Source: Toxorhynchites rutilus septentrionalis (Eukaryota; Arthropoda; Insecta; Diptera; Culicidae). From it: a stretch of 64,000 bases of DNA. How positions within the stretch are numbered: the first letter of the stretch is position 1; every line of letters starts with the position of its first letter. Under the pieces are notes generated by a model that was not told where the DNA came from, searched no databases, and worked only from the letters and a program-made list of their open reading frames with translations. The DNA lies in contig NC_073744.1 of NCBI RefSeq assembly GCF_029784135.1, forward strand, positions 12,609,929-12,673,928. The letters run 5' to 3'. This document shows, in pieces, positions 19,099-30,116 of the stretch. A program made the translations under genes and the position numbers.

Positions 19099-22000
19099 TA
19101 GGCGAACCTAGCCAGAATTTTCACCTGCCCCCGGGCTTCTGAATGCCAAAGGGGGACTAGGCTCTGCGGAATGCACGTATCTGCATGCTCGTGCTGTTTT
19201 AGTCCTGACCGAGGAATTGTCGGACAATCGCGCAGGTGCTAAGGATGACCGACTTTTGGATGCCGGCCAATTCCTTCTCGATGTTCAACACCTTTAGCGC
19301 TTCCAGAAGTGTCTTCGGGATAATTCCAGTTCCAGAGAGAACGACTGGAACAATTCTTGGGACCTCCCTTAGCCCCCACAGTTCCTTGAGCTCCACGGCC
19401 AATGGTCGGTACTTGCAGATTTTGCGACCGTGGGTCTCCTCCAGATTCTGGTTCAGTGGAATAGCGACATCGATGATGGTGACTTTGCGGTCGCTCTTGT
19501 CGTAAACCATTATATCTGGGCGGTTGTGGTGGATCGAGAGGTCGGTCAGAACAGTGCGATCCCAGTACAGCTTGAAACGGTCATTTTCCAGGACAGGTGC
19601 AGGCAGGTACCGGTAGTTTGGTACGTTGTCTTCCAGTAGAGCACATTGGAGCGCCAGTTGTCGATGAACAATACGGGCCACGTTGTTGTGGCGCTCGGTG
19701 TAGGCTGCGTTGGCCAAAACGGGACAGCCTCCCATAATGTGCTCTATGTTTTCACCTGGTTGATGGCACATCCGGCAAATGTCATCAACGTCTTGATGCC
19801 AGACGAACCGCCTGCAGTTTCTCGTCGGCATTATCCTGTCCTGGATGGCTATCATGTCGGCTTCTACTACTGAAGAGAGTTCACCACGCGTTAGCCACAG
19901 ATTAGATGCGGCCTTGTCGACGTGTGGCCGGTCCAGTTGATGGGGGTGGGCACCATGCACTGCCTTCTGCTTCCAAGCTGCAATCTTCTCCTCCACTGTC
20001 TGCAGATTGCAGTTGAGTTGGTACTCCGCTTGCGCCAAGTGCAGAGCGCTGTATCCTCTGTCGGCGGCGCAGACAGCCCGGTATAGCGCGTTTTGGTTGG
20101 CGCGTTCTGCGAAGTACTCGCGCAGTTGTCGTACCTGGGCAACACACAGTGCAGAAATGTCGACGATTCCAAGTCCCCCTTCTTTGCGTGGTAGTGAAAC
20201 TCTCTCCAGTGCCGATTGAGGATGGTGCATTCCGGCCTCTTTGAATGCTTTCCTCATCCTCCTCTCAAGGTCCTCTAGGTTAGTTTTGCTCCATTTGACT
20301 ACACCAAAACTGAAGGTCAGCAGGGGAACCGCGAATGTGTTGATCGCGCGTACCTTGTTCCCCGCGTTGAGGAAAGTCCTCAGGACACAGTTCACTCGAC
20401 TCAAGAACTTGTCTCGCAGCTCCGTCTTGATGTCGGAGTGGCGAATCCCGGTGAGCTGTCGGAATCCAAGATATTTATAGGATTCGCCACGAACCATGTC
20501 TCTTATAAACTCGCCGTCATAGACCTCGTAGCCTCCGGATTCGGTAAGTTGTCCTTTCAGCAGGTGGACACAGCGACACTTGTCGAGGCCGAACTCCATA
20601 CAGATGTCCCTGCTTATGTCTTCGACAACCCGGATAGCTACACCTAGACGCTGACGTGAATCAGCGTAGACCTTGAGATCGTCCATGTAAAAGGTATGGG
20701 TCACTTCTTCGTGGGCGCCGTCGCCATACCTTATTTTATAGCCATGACCGTTTCTATTGAGCGTCCTACTGAGGGGGTTCAGTGCCAGACAAAACCAAAG
20801 CGGGCTGAAAGAGTCGCCTTGGAATATCCCCCTCTTTATCTGCAGCGTTCTAGACTGCAACACATTTTCCCCATCACTGAGGTGCAGAGACGTACTCCAC
20901 TGCCTCATCGCATGCTGCAGGAACCTAACGACGACGGGATCAATTTTGTAGAGCTCCAATACCCGGACGAGAAACGAGTGAGGTATGGAGTCATAAGCCT
21001 TCCTGTAATCGATGTAGGCCATACTTAGGTTCCGCTGGTTATATACCGCCTGGCCGACTATGGCTGCGTCGATGATGGCCTGGTCTTTGCAGCCATGCGT
21101 ATTTTTCCTGCATCCTTTCTGCTCTTCTGCGATGATGTGATGCTGTTCGCAGTGAGCAGAAACTTTGGCGGTAATTATGCTGCTCAGTATTTTGTACAGA
21201 CTCGATAGGCACGTTATCGGTCTGTACTTTGATGGGTTCAATGTGTTGCTGTCTTTCGGGAGGAGGAAGGTGACGCCACGGGTGGCGAATTCAGGAAGGT
21301 TGTGTGGGTCACGTAGCACCTTGTTGAAGCACTCAGCTATCTTTGGATGTGCGACGGTCAGCTTCTTGTGCCAAAAGTTCTGGACACCATCGGGGCCCGG
21401 TGCTGCCCAGTTCCTCAGGTACCGCGAGGCTTCGCGGACATCGTTCTCTCCGACGATGATAGCTGGCATCTCTCCAATTTCACCACAACTCTCCTCCTCC
21501 CGTCTTAACCACATTTGCCCGTCGCGATGTTCTACTGGGGTCTCCCAAATACCAGCCCAGAAGTTCGTCACATCGCTAATATCTGGCAAACCTTCGCGGT
21601 AGTCGGGCTTCTCGTCGCTAATGTGGTCGTAGAACGCTTTTTCGTTATCTCTGAACATCCGATTTTGTTCCTGGCGCTTTGCAGAGTCAGAGTAACGTTT
21701 CAGCCGTTTAGTTAGGACGCTCAATTGCTGTACCAGTGTGTCGAGTTTTTCCGTCAGCTGGTGAGCTCCCAGCTGGCGAAGTTCAGTAGGCCGCACGATC
21801 ACAGCAACTTGGCGACATAATTTCGCCGATCTGCTGCCTCTTTTGTACGCCATCAGTCTTCCAATTGCGGCGCGCTTGTTTAGGATCCGTTGCTCCAATC
21901 TCCTTCGCCATGGAGGCTCACGCCTTTCACGGAGATGTTGGAGCAGTCCGCCTCTTGGCCTAATACGGTATCCTAAACTTTTGGCGGTCGCCACAGCAGC

Positions 22001-23040
22001 ACAGTAAACTTTCAGTTGCAGCTCCTCCATGTTCTCAGCATCAACCAAGTGCAGCGGAAGAACGTGCTCGTTCATGAGCTTTACTGCACTTGTCAGCCTG
22101 CGGGAATGCTGCAACTTCGGGATCCTGGGGCGCGACAAAGGGTCCGTGTCGCGGAACTGTGAGATCGCCTCGTCGTAATGGAAGACCAGATCGCGTAGTA
22201 GTTGTTGATCTGGCTGTGGATCTTCCGGCTCAGGGGGTTGTTGTACTGTGGCCTCCACTGGTGCTGATTCGCGTGCCCCACTCGCGAATGAATTGCTCAG
22301 CCGTACTGAACTTCGTCTCGACACATCGCTTGCTCTGCTTGTTCTGGAGCTTAGTTCTCTCTGCACCTGCTGCTTGATCTCGTCGACTTGCGTTTGGGAG
22401 AGCATATTGTTGCGTACAATCGCTCTACGCCTCGCGTTCATCGCGTTTTGGTCAAGCCTCCCGACGAACTCTGGATACGCTTCCTCGAACATTGCGAGTA
22501 TTCGAGGGCGACCGCTCATGTCCGTCTCCAAAGCAGTGCAGATGTAATAGGCGCGGATCACGAATTCATTCATTTCATGTGTCCACATGATCCGTCGCCT
22601 AGTAGTACCCACAAGTGTGGACGACTGTCGTCTGACAGTCGCAACACGCCTCGTAGGCGCAGCGTTTCGTTGGTGATGTCGATGGCTGCTGTTTCCGTGT
22701 GGCGGTAGCTCTTCGGGTTGAACCCGGCTGGTGGCCCGCTCTTGCACATCGCCCTCCAGCCGCTGGCCGCTCGCTCTTACGCCCGTTCCAGGACCAGCTC
22801 CAGTTCGGGGACCCTCCTCGGGCGATCGCATTCTGAGTATTCTTCGTGAACGTAGCTCCATTTTCTGGGTGTATCTCCTTTGCCCGGGAGACAGCGGGTT
22901 GGCAAGGCCTCCATGACCCGGGAGGCCTTCCCCGGGAGAGATATAGCGCTCTGACTCGCTCGCACCCCCTCACTTAGCCACTTTCGACACCCGTTCTCGG
23001 AGCCAAGACCAGGTGTGTGTTTCCAGTTCACGCCCGATCT
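19099..23040 (-). mobile_element. R4/Dong-like non-LTR retrotransposon, apparently complete ORF
   Basis: A single long ORF on the - strand with a GC-richer composition than its surroundings, preceded by about 180 bases of 5' UTR and followed by about 100 bases of 3' UTR containing a short palindrome (CTAGGCGAACCTAG, 19100-19113). The ends are estimated from the change in composition; no target duplication was identified. It sits in the intron between the cassette exon and module 11, antisense to the host array. Confidence 0.65.
19199..22861 (-). CDS. R4/Dong-like retrotransposon polyprotein (RT plus restriction-like endonuclease)
   Basis: The uninterrupted 1220-codon frame begins with ATG at 22859-22861. 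The N-terminus is Arg/Pro-rich and basic, followed by a SANT/Myb-like stretch (IMWTHEMNEFVIRAYY, near residue 90). RT motifs follow: AAPGPDGVQNFWHKKL, SKYRPITCLSSLYKIL, SMAYIDYRKAYDSIPH, IKRGIFQGDSFSPLWFC and the catalytic FYMDDLKVYA near residue 725. The C-terminus has a CCHC motif (CRMCHQPGENIEHIMGGC) and then RPDIMVYD...IIDVAIP, the restriction-like endonuclease of R2/R4-type elements. One ORF with C-terminal RLE and no APE domain separates it from the I-clade copy at 9290. No stop or frameshift was seen, so it may be recently active. Confidence 0.8.
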   Translation of the reverse strand: MELRSRRILRMRSPEEGPRTGAGPGTGVRASGQRLEGDVQERATSRVQPEELPPHGNSSHRHHQRNAAPTRRVATVRRQSSTLVGTTRRRIMWTHEMNEFVIRAYYICTALETDMSGRPRILAMFEEAYPEFVGRLDQNAMNARRRAIVRNNMLSQTQVDEIKQQVQRELSSRTSRASDVSRRSSVRLSNSFASGARESAPVEATVQQPPEPEDPQPDQQLLRDLVFHYDEAISQFRDTDPLSRPRIPKLQHSRRLTSAVKLMNEHVLPLHLVDAENMEELQLKVYCAAVATAKSLGYRIRPRGGLLQHLRERREPPWRRRLEQRILNKRAAIGRLMAYKRGSRSAKLCRQVAVIVRPTELRQLGAHQLTEKLDTLVQQLSVLTKRLKRYSDSAKRQEQNRMFRDNEKAFYDHISDEKPDYREGLPDISDVTNFWAGIWETPVEHRDGQMWLRREEESCGEIGEMPAIIVGENDVREASRYLRNWAAPGPDGVQNFWHKKLTVAHPKIAECFNKVLRDPHNLPEFATRGVTFLLPKDSNTLNPSKYRPITCLSSLYKILSSIITAKVSAHCEQHHIIAEEQKGCRKNTHGCKDQAIIDAAIVGQAVYNQRNLSMAYIDYRKAYDSIPHSFLVRVLELYKIDPVVVRFLQHAMRQWSTSLHLSDGENVLQSRTLQIKRGIFQGDSFSPLWFCLALNPLSRTLNRNGHGYKIRYGDGAHEEVTHTFYMDDLKVYADSRQRLGVAIRVVEDISRDICMEFGLDKCRCVHLLKGQLTESGGYEVYDGEFIRDMVRGESYKYLGFRQLTGIRHSDIKTELRDKFLSRVNCVLRTFLNAGNKVRAINTFAVPLLTFSFGVVKWSKTNLEDLERRMRKAFKEAGMHHPQSALERVSLPRKEGGLGIVDISALCVAQVRQLREYFAERANQNALYRAVCAADRGYSALHLAQAEYQLNCNLQTVEEKIAAWKQKAVHGAHPHQLDRPHVDKAASNLWLTRGELSSVVEADMIAIQDRIMPTRNCRRFVWHQDVDDICRMCHQPGENIEHIMGGCPVLANAAYTERHNNVARIVHRQLALQCALLEDNVPNYRYLPAPVLENDRFKLYWDRTVLTDLSIHHNRPDIMVYDKSDRKVTIIDVAIPLNQNLEETHGRKICKYRPLAVELKELWGLREVPRIVPVVLSGTGIIPKTLLEALKVLNIEKELAGIQKSVILSTCAIVRQFLGQD

Positions 23041-24950
23041 AAAAATGTCGTCATATGATCTTCGTGGAGGCGTGAGATAGGAACATTTGAGACCAACAGG
23101 TAGGCTCCTACCCTAGTGTTGATCCCCATTTGAGAACCAAATTTTTCCTATATTTTTGAGTTTTATAAGGTTTGTTTTTTTTTGTTAGGTCATGTGAGGT
23201 TATGTACTTTCCTCATATAGTTGTTTAAACCGAATTTATTGCCCAATGAAGTCATATAAAATTGAATTAAATTGATAGTACGTAGTAACTAATAGACTAA
23301 GCTATCATCATACCATATGATGAAACAACTAACTGTGGATAATGGAAATCCGACGTGCTTCACGATTTTATTTTTGTCTCATCATTGCCCTAGATTAATG
23401 GAAGAAGGGATGTTATAACTACTAACTGCTACTTGCCTAATTATTTTCTAGCTTATAGTACATTAAACCGTTTAACTTAAATAGTTATTTTTTACTTTTT
23501 TTATTTTCTAGTTTTTAGTACATGATCTGTATGATTAGTATACTTCTCTACAATTGAAACATTCAACTTTTTTTTTATTTTTATTTCTTACCTAATTTTC
23601 TTCGGAATATTTCAATGATGTAGTGTGTTATATTAGTCAAATAATTCTATTCGATACCGGTATTGAGGGGATTACAAAAAAATACATACACCTTCTTGAA
23701 TTCATGTTGTTCATAATCTAGTGCGAAATGACTGTGTTCTACTAGTCAAGCCTTTTCATTTTATACCCATATCGATGGGGTTTTGAGAAAATATGTAATC
23801 CGCCATTTTGTGGTGGCGGCCATTTTGGATTTGCATTCCTCATGAATAACTGTGTTCTACTAGTCAAGCCCTTTCATTTGATACCCATATTGATGGGGTT
23901 TTGGAAAAACCCATATTGATGAGGTTTTGAGAAATGATGTAGTCCGCCGTTTTGTAGCGGCCGTCATCTTGTGGATTTTTAAAATTATGAAATACGCAGT
24001 TTTATAATGACTTCAGAGATAAAGGTGTATTCCAAATTTCAGATCAATCGGTCAACAGTAAGGGGTTCAAATTTCTATTTATATCGTAAAAGGCTACAGA
24101 CAAACATGTTACAAACATTCAAACATACAAACATACAAATTACAGGGCAAACTAAATAAAACCGTTTAAAAAGGGTTGAAGTGCAATTGAATCAACAGAT
24201 TTCATAAAGAAATGAAATTTGACGACCAAAATAGTTGGGAACAGGGTGCTATATATTTTTTATATTTTATTCTGGAAAGCTGAGGTTTTTACATAATATA
24301 TCCGAAAATCAGAGAGGTGTTATTTTTCGTTTTTGAGTTATTATTTTGCAAATTTAACATTTTTTGAGTCTTCGTTCAATATTACTGTCTGACAAGACTA
24401 GACCTATGCGACTAGAATGCAATCTTCCCGCAAGTGTGATATCAAAGAAGGTGGCTTCAATTTGATATGTCGACTATCTAAATCGGTTCACTGGTTCAAA
24501 AGCTATGAATTTATGAAAAAAGTCATGTTTGGAAAAAGTGGAAAACATTGTTTTTTCGGACCACCCCAAAAATGGAAAAGGCGACCCTAATAAAAAAAAT
24601 ATTTAAAAAACGGGTCTAGTAGTGCGATAAAGAAAATTACCATTTTTGACCACTCTGATTACCCTTCACCGAGCATCTAGAATGCTAAATACTCAGATAG
24701 TTTGCACTCTGACACCTTTGGGTCAGGGTCTATTGCTGTAACTGAATATGAATCATTCGCCTTGCGTAGTCCGTATGATTCTGCTGCTTATTGATTTATG
24801 GTGCATGGAGATGTTCGACATATAATTAGTTAGAAGCAGAATATATAAGAAGATAAACTTTCTGCAACATAACCGTTCATGACGATTTTGGTTCGCTTGC
24901 TCGTGTATCATGAAGTGCGAACCGAAGCAGAGTTGCCTCGTTCTCTTTTA
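23041..24950. other. AT-rich repeat-filled intron segment, no gene recognised
   Basis: No coding domain on either strand. Two interspersed repeat families are visible: one at about 23728-23945 (listed separately) and one at about 24455-24600 (AATTTGATATGTCGACTATC), also present near 3870. The rest is simple AT-rich sequence. Confidence 0.5.
23728..23945 (+). repeat. Two tandem copies of a ~110-bp interspersed repeat module
   Basis: The phrase GTTCTACTAGTCAAGCC followed by TTTCATTTTATACCCATAT and a (T/C)GATGGGGTTTTG stretch occurs at about 23734 and again at about 23852; both copies are followed by CCGCC(A/G)TTTTGT. A third partial phrase lies at about 23910. The repetition is direct; the family name is unknown to me. 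Confidence 0.6.
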
Positions 24951-26044
24951 TGTCATGATTAGCTGACCCGGCAAACTTCGTCCCGCCCAAAATTTGTATT
25001 TTGTTATCAATACCTTCAAACATCAACGTTTTCTTACTATGAGGAACTTCATGGGTCCAATCGTAGAAATGTTCATTGATTGATCTTCTAATCGACTCCG
25101 TTGAATTCACCTTCTACTATAAAATTCCTAGTATTTCTAACAGAACTCATCGTCAAACATCAACGTTTTTTTACTATGAGGAAGTTCATGGGTCCAATCG
25201 CAGAAATGTTCATTGATTGATCTTCTAATCGACTCCGTTGAATTTACCTTTTACTATAAAATTCCTAGTATTTCTAACAGAACTCATCGTTATAATATCA
25301 GATTATTTTCAGACACAATTCTCGTTCAAGATTTTTCAACCATTTGCAAATAACATGTTTCTCCGTTACATGGAATAAATGTTTTATACAGAAAATATGA
25401 TAGAATAAAGACAGCCCTAAATCGTTAAATTCCTTCCTCGAGTTCTGCTCTTATCAACGCATCCAGCTATCCTTTTTTCCTTGGTATAGATAGAAGAAGG
25501 TATAGGAGTGCGTTCCATCACATTAAAATCCATTTCCAGTTTCGAACAAAGATCAATTTCGCTAGCGCAAACATCAAATGCACTAACAGCCCTTGTCACT
25601 ATGTAATTGTAGAACATATTGGAATTTAATTTTCACAATTTTCCCTTTTTCCTTCAGAGTTTTCCGAAAATTTTCAATTGTCATGTTTGGTTGGAATATT
25701 TTTGGTTGAAATATGTGTAATAGTTTTATGGGACCCCCTCTCCATTCCAGAGGAGGGAGGGGTGTCATACCATTATACAAACATTTATTGCATTCTAAAA
25801 CCAACCTCCACATGCCAAATTTGGTTTCATTTGCTTGATTAATTTTCGAGTAATGCAGATATTTGTGTTTCATTTGTACGGCAGCCCCTCACCCCCCCTT
25901 CCCTTTCTGATAGAGGGGGGAGGGGTCTCAAACTATCACGAAAACCTTCCCCGGCCCCAAAAACCCCTACATACCAATTTTCATGTTGATCGGTTCAGTA
26001 GTTTCCGAGTCCATGAGAATCAGACAGACAGACAAATCCATTTT

Positions 26045-26397
<353 letters not shown>

Positions 26398-26425
26398 TTT
26401 GTAGCACGTAAAAGCAGGAGATCAT

Positions 26426-26808
26426 GGGCCTGATTCCGAATACACTTCACGGTGGAAACGAAATAAACGGCACGCCATTGAACTACGTTTTACGAGTCAG
26501 TGAAGTGTCGAAGATAATGATGAGTTTTCAGGCAGAATGAGCACTTTTCAAATAAAAAATCATTAATGAAAATTAACTTCTTCGTATCAAACTGGTATTC
26601 AATGTGCGTGGAAAACTTTGTTTTCTTCATGTGATATAATAATCTCATACAAAAATTTAATCTGAAGACAATTTGATATTGTAATGATAAATTTAGTGGG
26701 AAACTAATCTCGCATCCAGATGTCGACACCGTACCGTTGTCATCGCGAATGCGTTTCATACCGTTTCCACCGTGAAGTGTATTCGTAGTGTATTCGAGAA
26801 TCAGGCCC
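26426..26808 (+). mobile_element. MITE with GGGCC termini and 3-bp target duplication
   Basis: The left end GGGCCTGATTC...GAATACACTTCACGG pairs with the right end (reverse complement of CCGTGAAGTGTATTC...GAATCAGGCCC). The right arm carries an extra ~13-bp repeat of GTATTCGTA. CAT flanks both sides (26423-26425 and 26809-26811). A shorter, purely palindromic relative is at 33994-34100. No coding capacity. Confidence 0.7.
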
Positions 26809-26811
26809 CAT

Positions 26812-27190
26812 GTTTGAACAAAAGAAAACGAATTACTCAATGAAACGGCCGATCGGCAAACACTGGTTAGAAGGAAGATTGCAACAATGGTTTTACAATG
26901 GTTTTACAATAAGTAGTAGTAGTAACTACTACTACTACTACAAGGAAGTATCGAAAAACAGAGTTTTCGTATTCGAATTTTTACCTGTTGAACCTTTATG
27001 GTGCGATTCGTTCTTTCTGGCGAACCTGGAAGTTAGTGCTGAAGCGTGTTTTGAAATAAAAAGATAACGGAAAACTTATCAAGACTCGAGGAATCGATAA
27101 CACGAAGCCGTGACAACAGGACGTCTTTAATCGCTACGTGTGTTGGTGGTCTCAGTTCTTTAGGTCAGTTTTAACACAACTTTTCGTTTA
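26812..27190. other. Spacer before module 11
   Basis: No coding domain recognised. It contains a short TACTACTAC-type repeat (about 26910-26941). The right end provides the pyrimidine tract for module 11. Confidence 0.5.
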
Positions 27191-27201
27191 TTTTTCATCA
27201 G

Positions 27202-27551
27202 GTAAAACGGCAGTGGTCGGACTGATCGCTCGTACCTACGGGAAAAAGGCACGCCCTGTTACGGACATCGAAACAGTTATAGCCACCCGAAGTCCCCAAC
27301 CGATGGTGGTCGTTCCAACCAGAAAAGGGGGCGTCGGAATAAATCACGGTGGGCATCACTTCGAGTATCACTTTGCGCGCAAAAGCCGCAAATCGTTCAG
27401 GTGTGTCTGGCATCTGTCACATCGCTGCACGGCTCAAATTGTCACCTTCCAGGGACGGGTGTATGTTATCTCCGATCAGCATAGCCACGACAAACCGTCC
27501 CGGATGAGCGATGATGTTCTGGGGAAGATTACTTTGAAGGGCGAACCTTGA
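27202..27551 (+). CDS. mod(mdg4): FLYWCH module 11, divergent terminal exon
   Basis: The acceptor TTTATTTTTCATCAG ends at 27201. GT precedes codon 27204, and TGA is at 27549-27551 (115 residues). The leader of about 42 residues is followed by TRKGGVGINHGGHHFEYHF and the core SFRCVWHLSHRCTAQI with His-Ser-His. As in module 10, the Trp of Trp-x-Cys is replaced (Phe-Arg-Cys), and Ala-Gln replaces Ala-Arg. AATAAA is at 27608-27613. It is the first module after the 8.5-kb repeat-filled gap and the first possible downstream partner of the cassette exon at 18594. Confidence 0.76.
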
Positions 27552-27711
27552 CAGTCGCAGATCCTTATTTTATTTGTGTTTTCTATACTCAGAGAAATTG
27601 TGGAATCAATAAAAAAATGTTTTGACTCATATGGATTTTTTCATGTGCTTATTGTGTGCAATCACAAAGACGCACAGTAAAATTTTCTACTAACAGTTTC
27701 CATTTTCCTAG

Positions 27712-28151
27712 GGGTTATGCCGGGAGTGCAGTATGTAATGAGTACGAAGGGTTCTGCTCAATTGTGTATAAATGGATTCACGTTCACCAGACACATCGTC
27801 AAAAATGATACAATATATTGGAGATGTACTCAATTCCGCGCCCTACGGTAAATGTAATAGTTTAGTAAGAGATTCAATGCTAACGGTTACTGTTGTTTCA
27901 GTTGTCCAGCTCGTCACCGACAACGCCGTTCTGCTGGTACACTGGAGGTAGTCTTCGCGAAGCACAACCATGGAATTCTCGAGCGAAGGAAGCGTGGAAC
28001 GCTTCGTCCATTTCTGGAAAACCGAAAGCTACTCAAGAAGCAACAACAGGAGCAACAATTGGCCACGATGAAGCCCCATGACAGCGAGGAAACCTATGCG
28101 GCTGAATATCTTCTCACAGAACTTGAGGATTTTGCGTTGAAAACTGAATAA
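27712..28151 (+). CDS. mod(mdg4): FLYWCH module 12, split terminal exon (27712-27847 + 27902-28151)
   Basis: The acceptor CATTTTCCTAG ends at 27711, with GG before codon 27714. The first part ends ALR at donor CG|GTAAAT (27847). The second part starts after TGTTGTTTCAG (27901) and begins with the Cys of the zinc core. Joined, it gives STKGSAQLCINGFTFTR, IYWRCTQFRALRCPARH and KHNHGI, then a basic and Gln-rich tail (KKQQQEQQL) and an acidic end; 127 residues. The intron is 54 bp. The stop TAA (28149-28151) is embedded in AATAAA (28147-28152). This is the first module with the recurrent intra-domain intron. Confidence 0.83.
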
Positions 28152-28152
28152 A
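28147..28152 (+). terminator. Poly(A) hexamer that contains the stop codon (module 12)
   Basis: GAATAAAC: the TAA at 28149-28151 is the stop of module 12 and the middle of AATAAA. The same overlap recurs in modules 14 (28968-28973), 15 (29476-29481), 18 (34825-34830), 20 (45039-45044) and 24 (46921-46926). Confidence 0.65.
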
Positions 28153-28255
28153 CTATTTTGTTAGGCAATTCTGTTGAGTTACTACCTAGATCCATAAATT
28201 TCACGTGCACTAATCAAGCTAAATAACATGCGCTTTTTTCTTTCTCACCTTACAG

Positions 28256-28560
28256 AGCATTCGGCCGTCATCAACTATGCTGTCAGTCGTAAGGGTGCTC
28301 CTCAGTTGGAGATTGACGGTTATCGATTTACAAGACAAAAAATCTGTAAATCCACTATCCGCTGGGAGTGTTTACAGACGAAGGCTCTGGCTTGCAAGGC
28401 TCGTGCCACAACGAATAACAACGTGAAAGGGCTCGTACAGTGCTACAACAATACCCATAACCATCCCTCGCAGATGCAACGGCGGAAGGCCGGAGATTTG
28501 CGAAAACTGAAAGAACAGAGAGCGGAAATGTTAAAACATGACATGAATTATAATCGATAA
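28256..28560 (+). CDS. mod(mdg4): FLYWCH module 13, unsplit terminal exon
   Basis: The acceptor CTCACCTTACAG ends at 28255. AG precedes codon 28258, and TAA is at 28558-28560 (100 residues). The domain begins near the junction: SRKGAPQLEIDGYRFTR, IRWECLQTKALACKARA, THNHPS, then a charged helical tail with QRRKAGDLRKLKEQRAEML. It lacks the intron that splits neighbours 12 and 15-20. Module 14 is its closest relative (shared DGYRFTR, W-E-C-L-Q, RRK-GDLR), pointing to local tandem duplication. AATAAA at 28561-28566 follows the stop directly. Confidence 0.85.
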
Positions 28561-28673
28561 AATAAACAAATACCAGGGTTTTTTTCTCATTTGTGCGAAC
28601 AGCTTATTCTACAATCGATTGGGACGAAAGTACTTTCTCTGTTTTCACTCCGGTTTCAATTTTTTGTTTCCAG

Positions 28674-28972
28674 ATTCAGAAAGTTTCCTGGAGGTTAGTT
28701 TCCACGAAGGTCGTAAAGGCTCGACCCAGTTGGAAGTCGATGGTTATCGTTTTACGAGAATGAAAGTCTTGAAAAAGACCGTCCATTGGGAGTGTCTCCA
28801 GGCGAGAGCCCTTCGCTGTAAGGCTCGAGCAGTGACAAGTAACACAGTGCCAGGAGTGCTAAGGAAGTACAGCAGTTCGCACAATCATCTGCCAAAAATG
28901 AAACGTCGCAAATGTGGTGATCTGAGAATGCAAAGAGAAGCGGAGCGATTGTTGGCACGAAGCAGCGAATAA
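28674..28972 (+). CDS. mod(mdg4): FLYWCH module 14, unsplit terminal exon (sister of module 13)
   Basis: The acceptor TTTTTTGTTTCCAG ends at 28673. AT precedes codon 28676, and TAA is at 28970-28972 (98 residues). The domain reads EGRKGSTQLEVDGYRFTR, VHWECLQARALRCKARA, SHNHLPK, with the tail MKRRKCGDLRMQREAERLL. The spacing to module 13 is only 113 bp from stop to exon start. The stop lies inside AATAAA (28968-28973). Confidence 0.85.
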
Positions 28973-29085
28973 ACGAAAACATATTAGCTAAAATTCGTTT
29001 AATTCTGTGATTTCGTTGACTATGTTAAGGATCGCATCATGTGATGAATTTCCTAACGGATACATTTTTTTCCTGTTTTTACCAG

Positions 29086-29480
29086 ATTTAAACCAACTGG
29101 AGGCGGTCTATGTGGCAAGCAATAAGGGTACTCCACAGCTGATGATTGATGGACACTGCTACAGTCGCCAGCGAGTTCGAGATCGGACAATCCGATGGCG
29201 ATGTGTTCAATCAAAAGCGCTGAAGTAAGATAATCAACACGTGCTTGATGAATATTGATGTAATATCTGCATTTTTTTTTTTGCCAGTTGTATGGCACGA
29301 GCCACAACGAATCGCCAAAACGGTGACAAAATAATTTCAATCACAGGTGTGCACAATCATCGTTTGATCAGAGAACGACGCAAGAACGGCGAACTTCGAG
29401 AGCTACTGGCGATGCGTCAAGCGGAACGCACCCAACGAAATACATTATTACAGCATTATGTGTTGAGTGATGTACAATAA
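29086..29480 (+). CDS. mod(mdg4): FLYWCH module 15, split terminal exon (29086-29224 + 29288-29480)
   Basis: The acceptor TCCTGTTTTTACCAG ends at 29085, with AT before codon 29088. The first part ends KALN at donor AA|GTAAGA (29224). The second begins after TTTTTTTGCCAG (29287), so the intron is 63 bp. The joined product of 109 residues reads SNKGTPQLMIDGHCYSR, IRWRCVQSKALNCMARA, VHNHRL, then RERRKNGELRELLAMRQAER. Met replaces the usual Lys after the second Cys. The stop at 29478-29480 lies inside AATAAA. Confidence 0.85.
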
Positions 29481-29585
29481 AATTTATGAGTAAAACCCAT
29501 CGCCATATGTGGCGTTTTGTTGTTGTTAATATAAGCAAATTTAGCCGTTTATCATCGTTACTGACAAAGATGTTTTGCTTCACAG

Positions 29586-30010
29586 CTTACGATCTGGATG
29601 AACCACAAGTTCACGCCGTCCTGAGCAACCGAGGAAAGGTTCAGTTGATGATCGATGGATTTCCTTTTTCGCGGGAAAAAGTTAGACCCAAAACCATCCG
29701 ATGGATATGCAACCAAGCTTGGGTGCTCAAGTAAGGTTTCTGTTCGGAATGATTACTTATTCTAAAGCACTTTTTTCTGCCTTTCAGCTGTAAAGTGCGT
29801 GCCACTAGTCAGAGATTAAGTGGAAAGGTAGTATCCGTTCGAGGAATGCACAATCACGATGTTGTCGTTAATCGTCGTCAAAAGGGGGAATGTAAAATAC
29901 TTAAGGAACAACGTTTGCGGGATTCTGAGTTGCTGCTAGAGCCGCGCCGGAAGGGTGGCCGTCCAAGGAAGAGAGTCATCAGGGAGGAGATCATTTTCAA
30001 ATACACTTAG
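29586..30010 (+). CDS. mod(mdg4): FLYWCH module 16, split terminal exon with AT-hook tail (29586-29730 + 29788-30010)
   Basis: The acceptor GTTTTGCTTCACAG ends at 29585, with CT before codon 29588. The donor AA|GTAAGG follows 29730, the acceptor CTGCCTTTCAG ends at 29787, and the intron is 57 bp. The 121-residue product reads SNRGKVQLMIDGFPFSR, IRWICNQAWVLNCKVRA, MHNHDVV, then RRQKGECKILKEQRLR. After the common helical tail comes PRRKGGRPRKR, a classic AT-hook core (Gly-Arg-Pro flanked by basic residues), which other modules lack. This isoform could therefore contact AT-rich minor groove in addition to whatever the FLYWCH finger binds (inference). AATAAA is at 30013-30018. Confidence 0.84.
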
Positions 30011-30116
30011 AAAATAAAACGTGAAAATGTTAAATGGCTGTTAGATTATTCTTAGCGGAAAAAAACATAAGTCATTCTGCGTGTATTTTTCTTATAATAA
30101 TGTTTATTACTTGCAG

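Noticed and set aside
20696..22708. Several frames of 90-145 codons on the + strand
   Set aside because: They are shadows of the 1220-codon - strand retrotransposon frame in GC-rich sequence.
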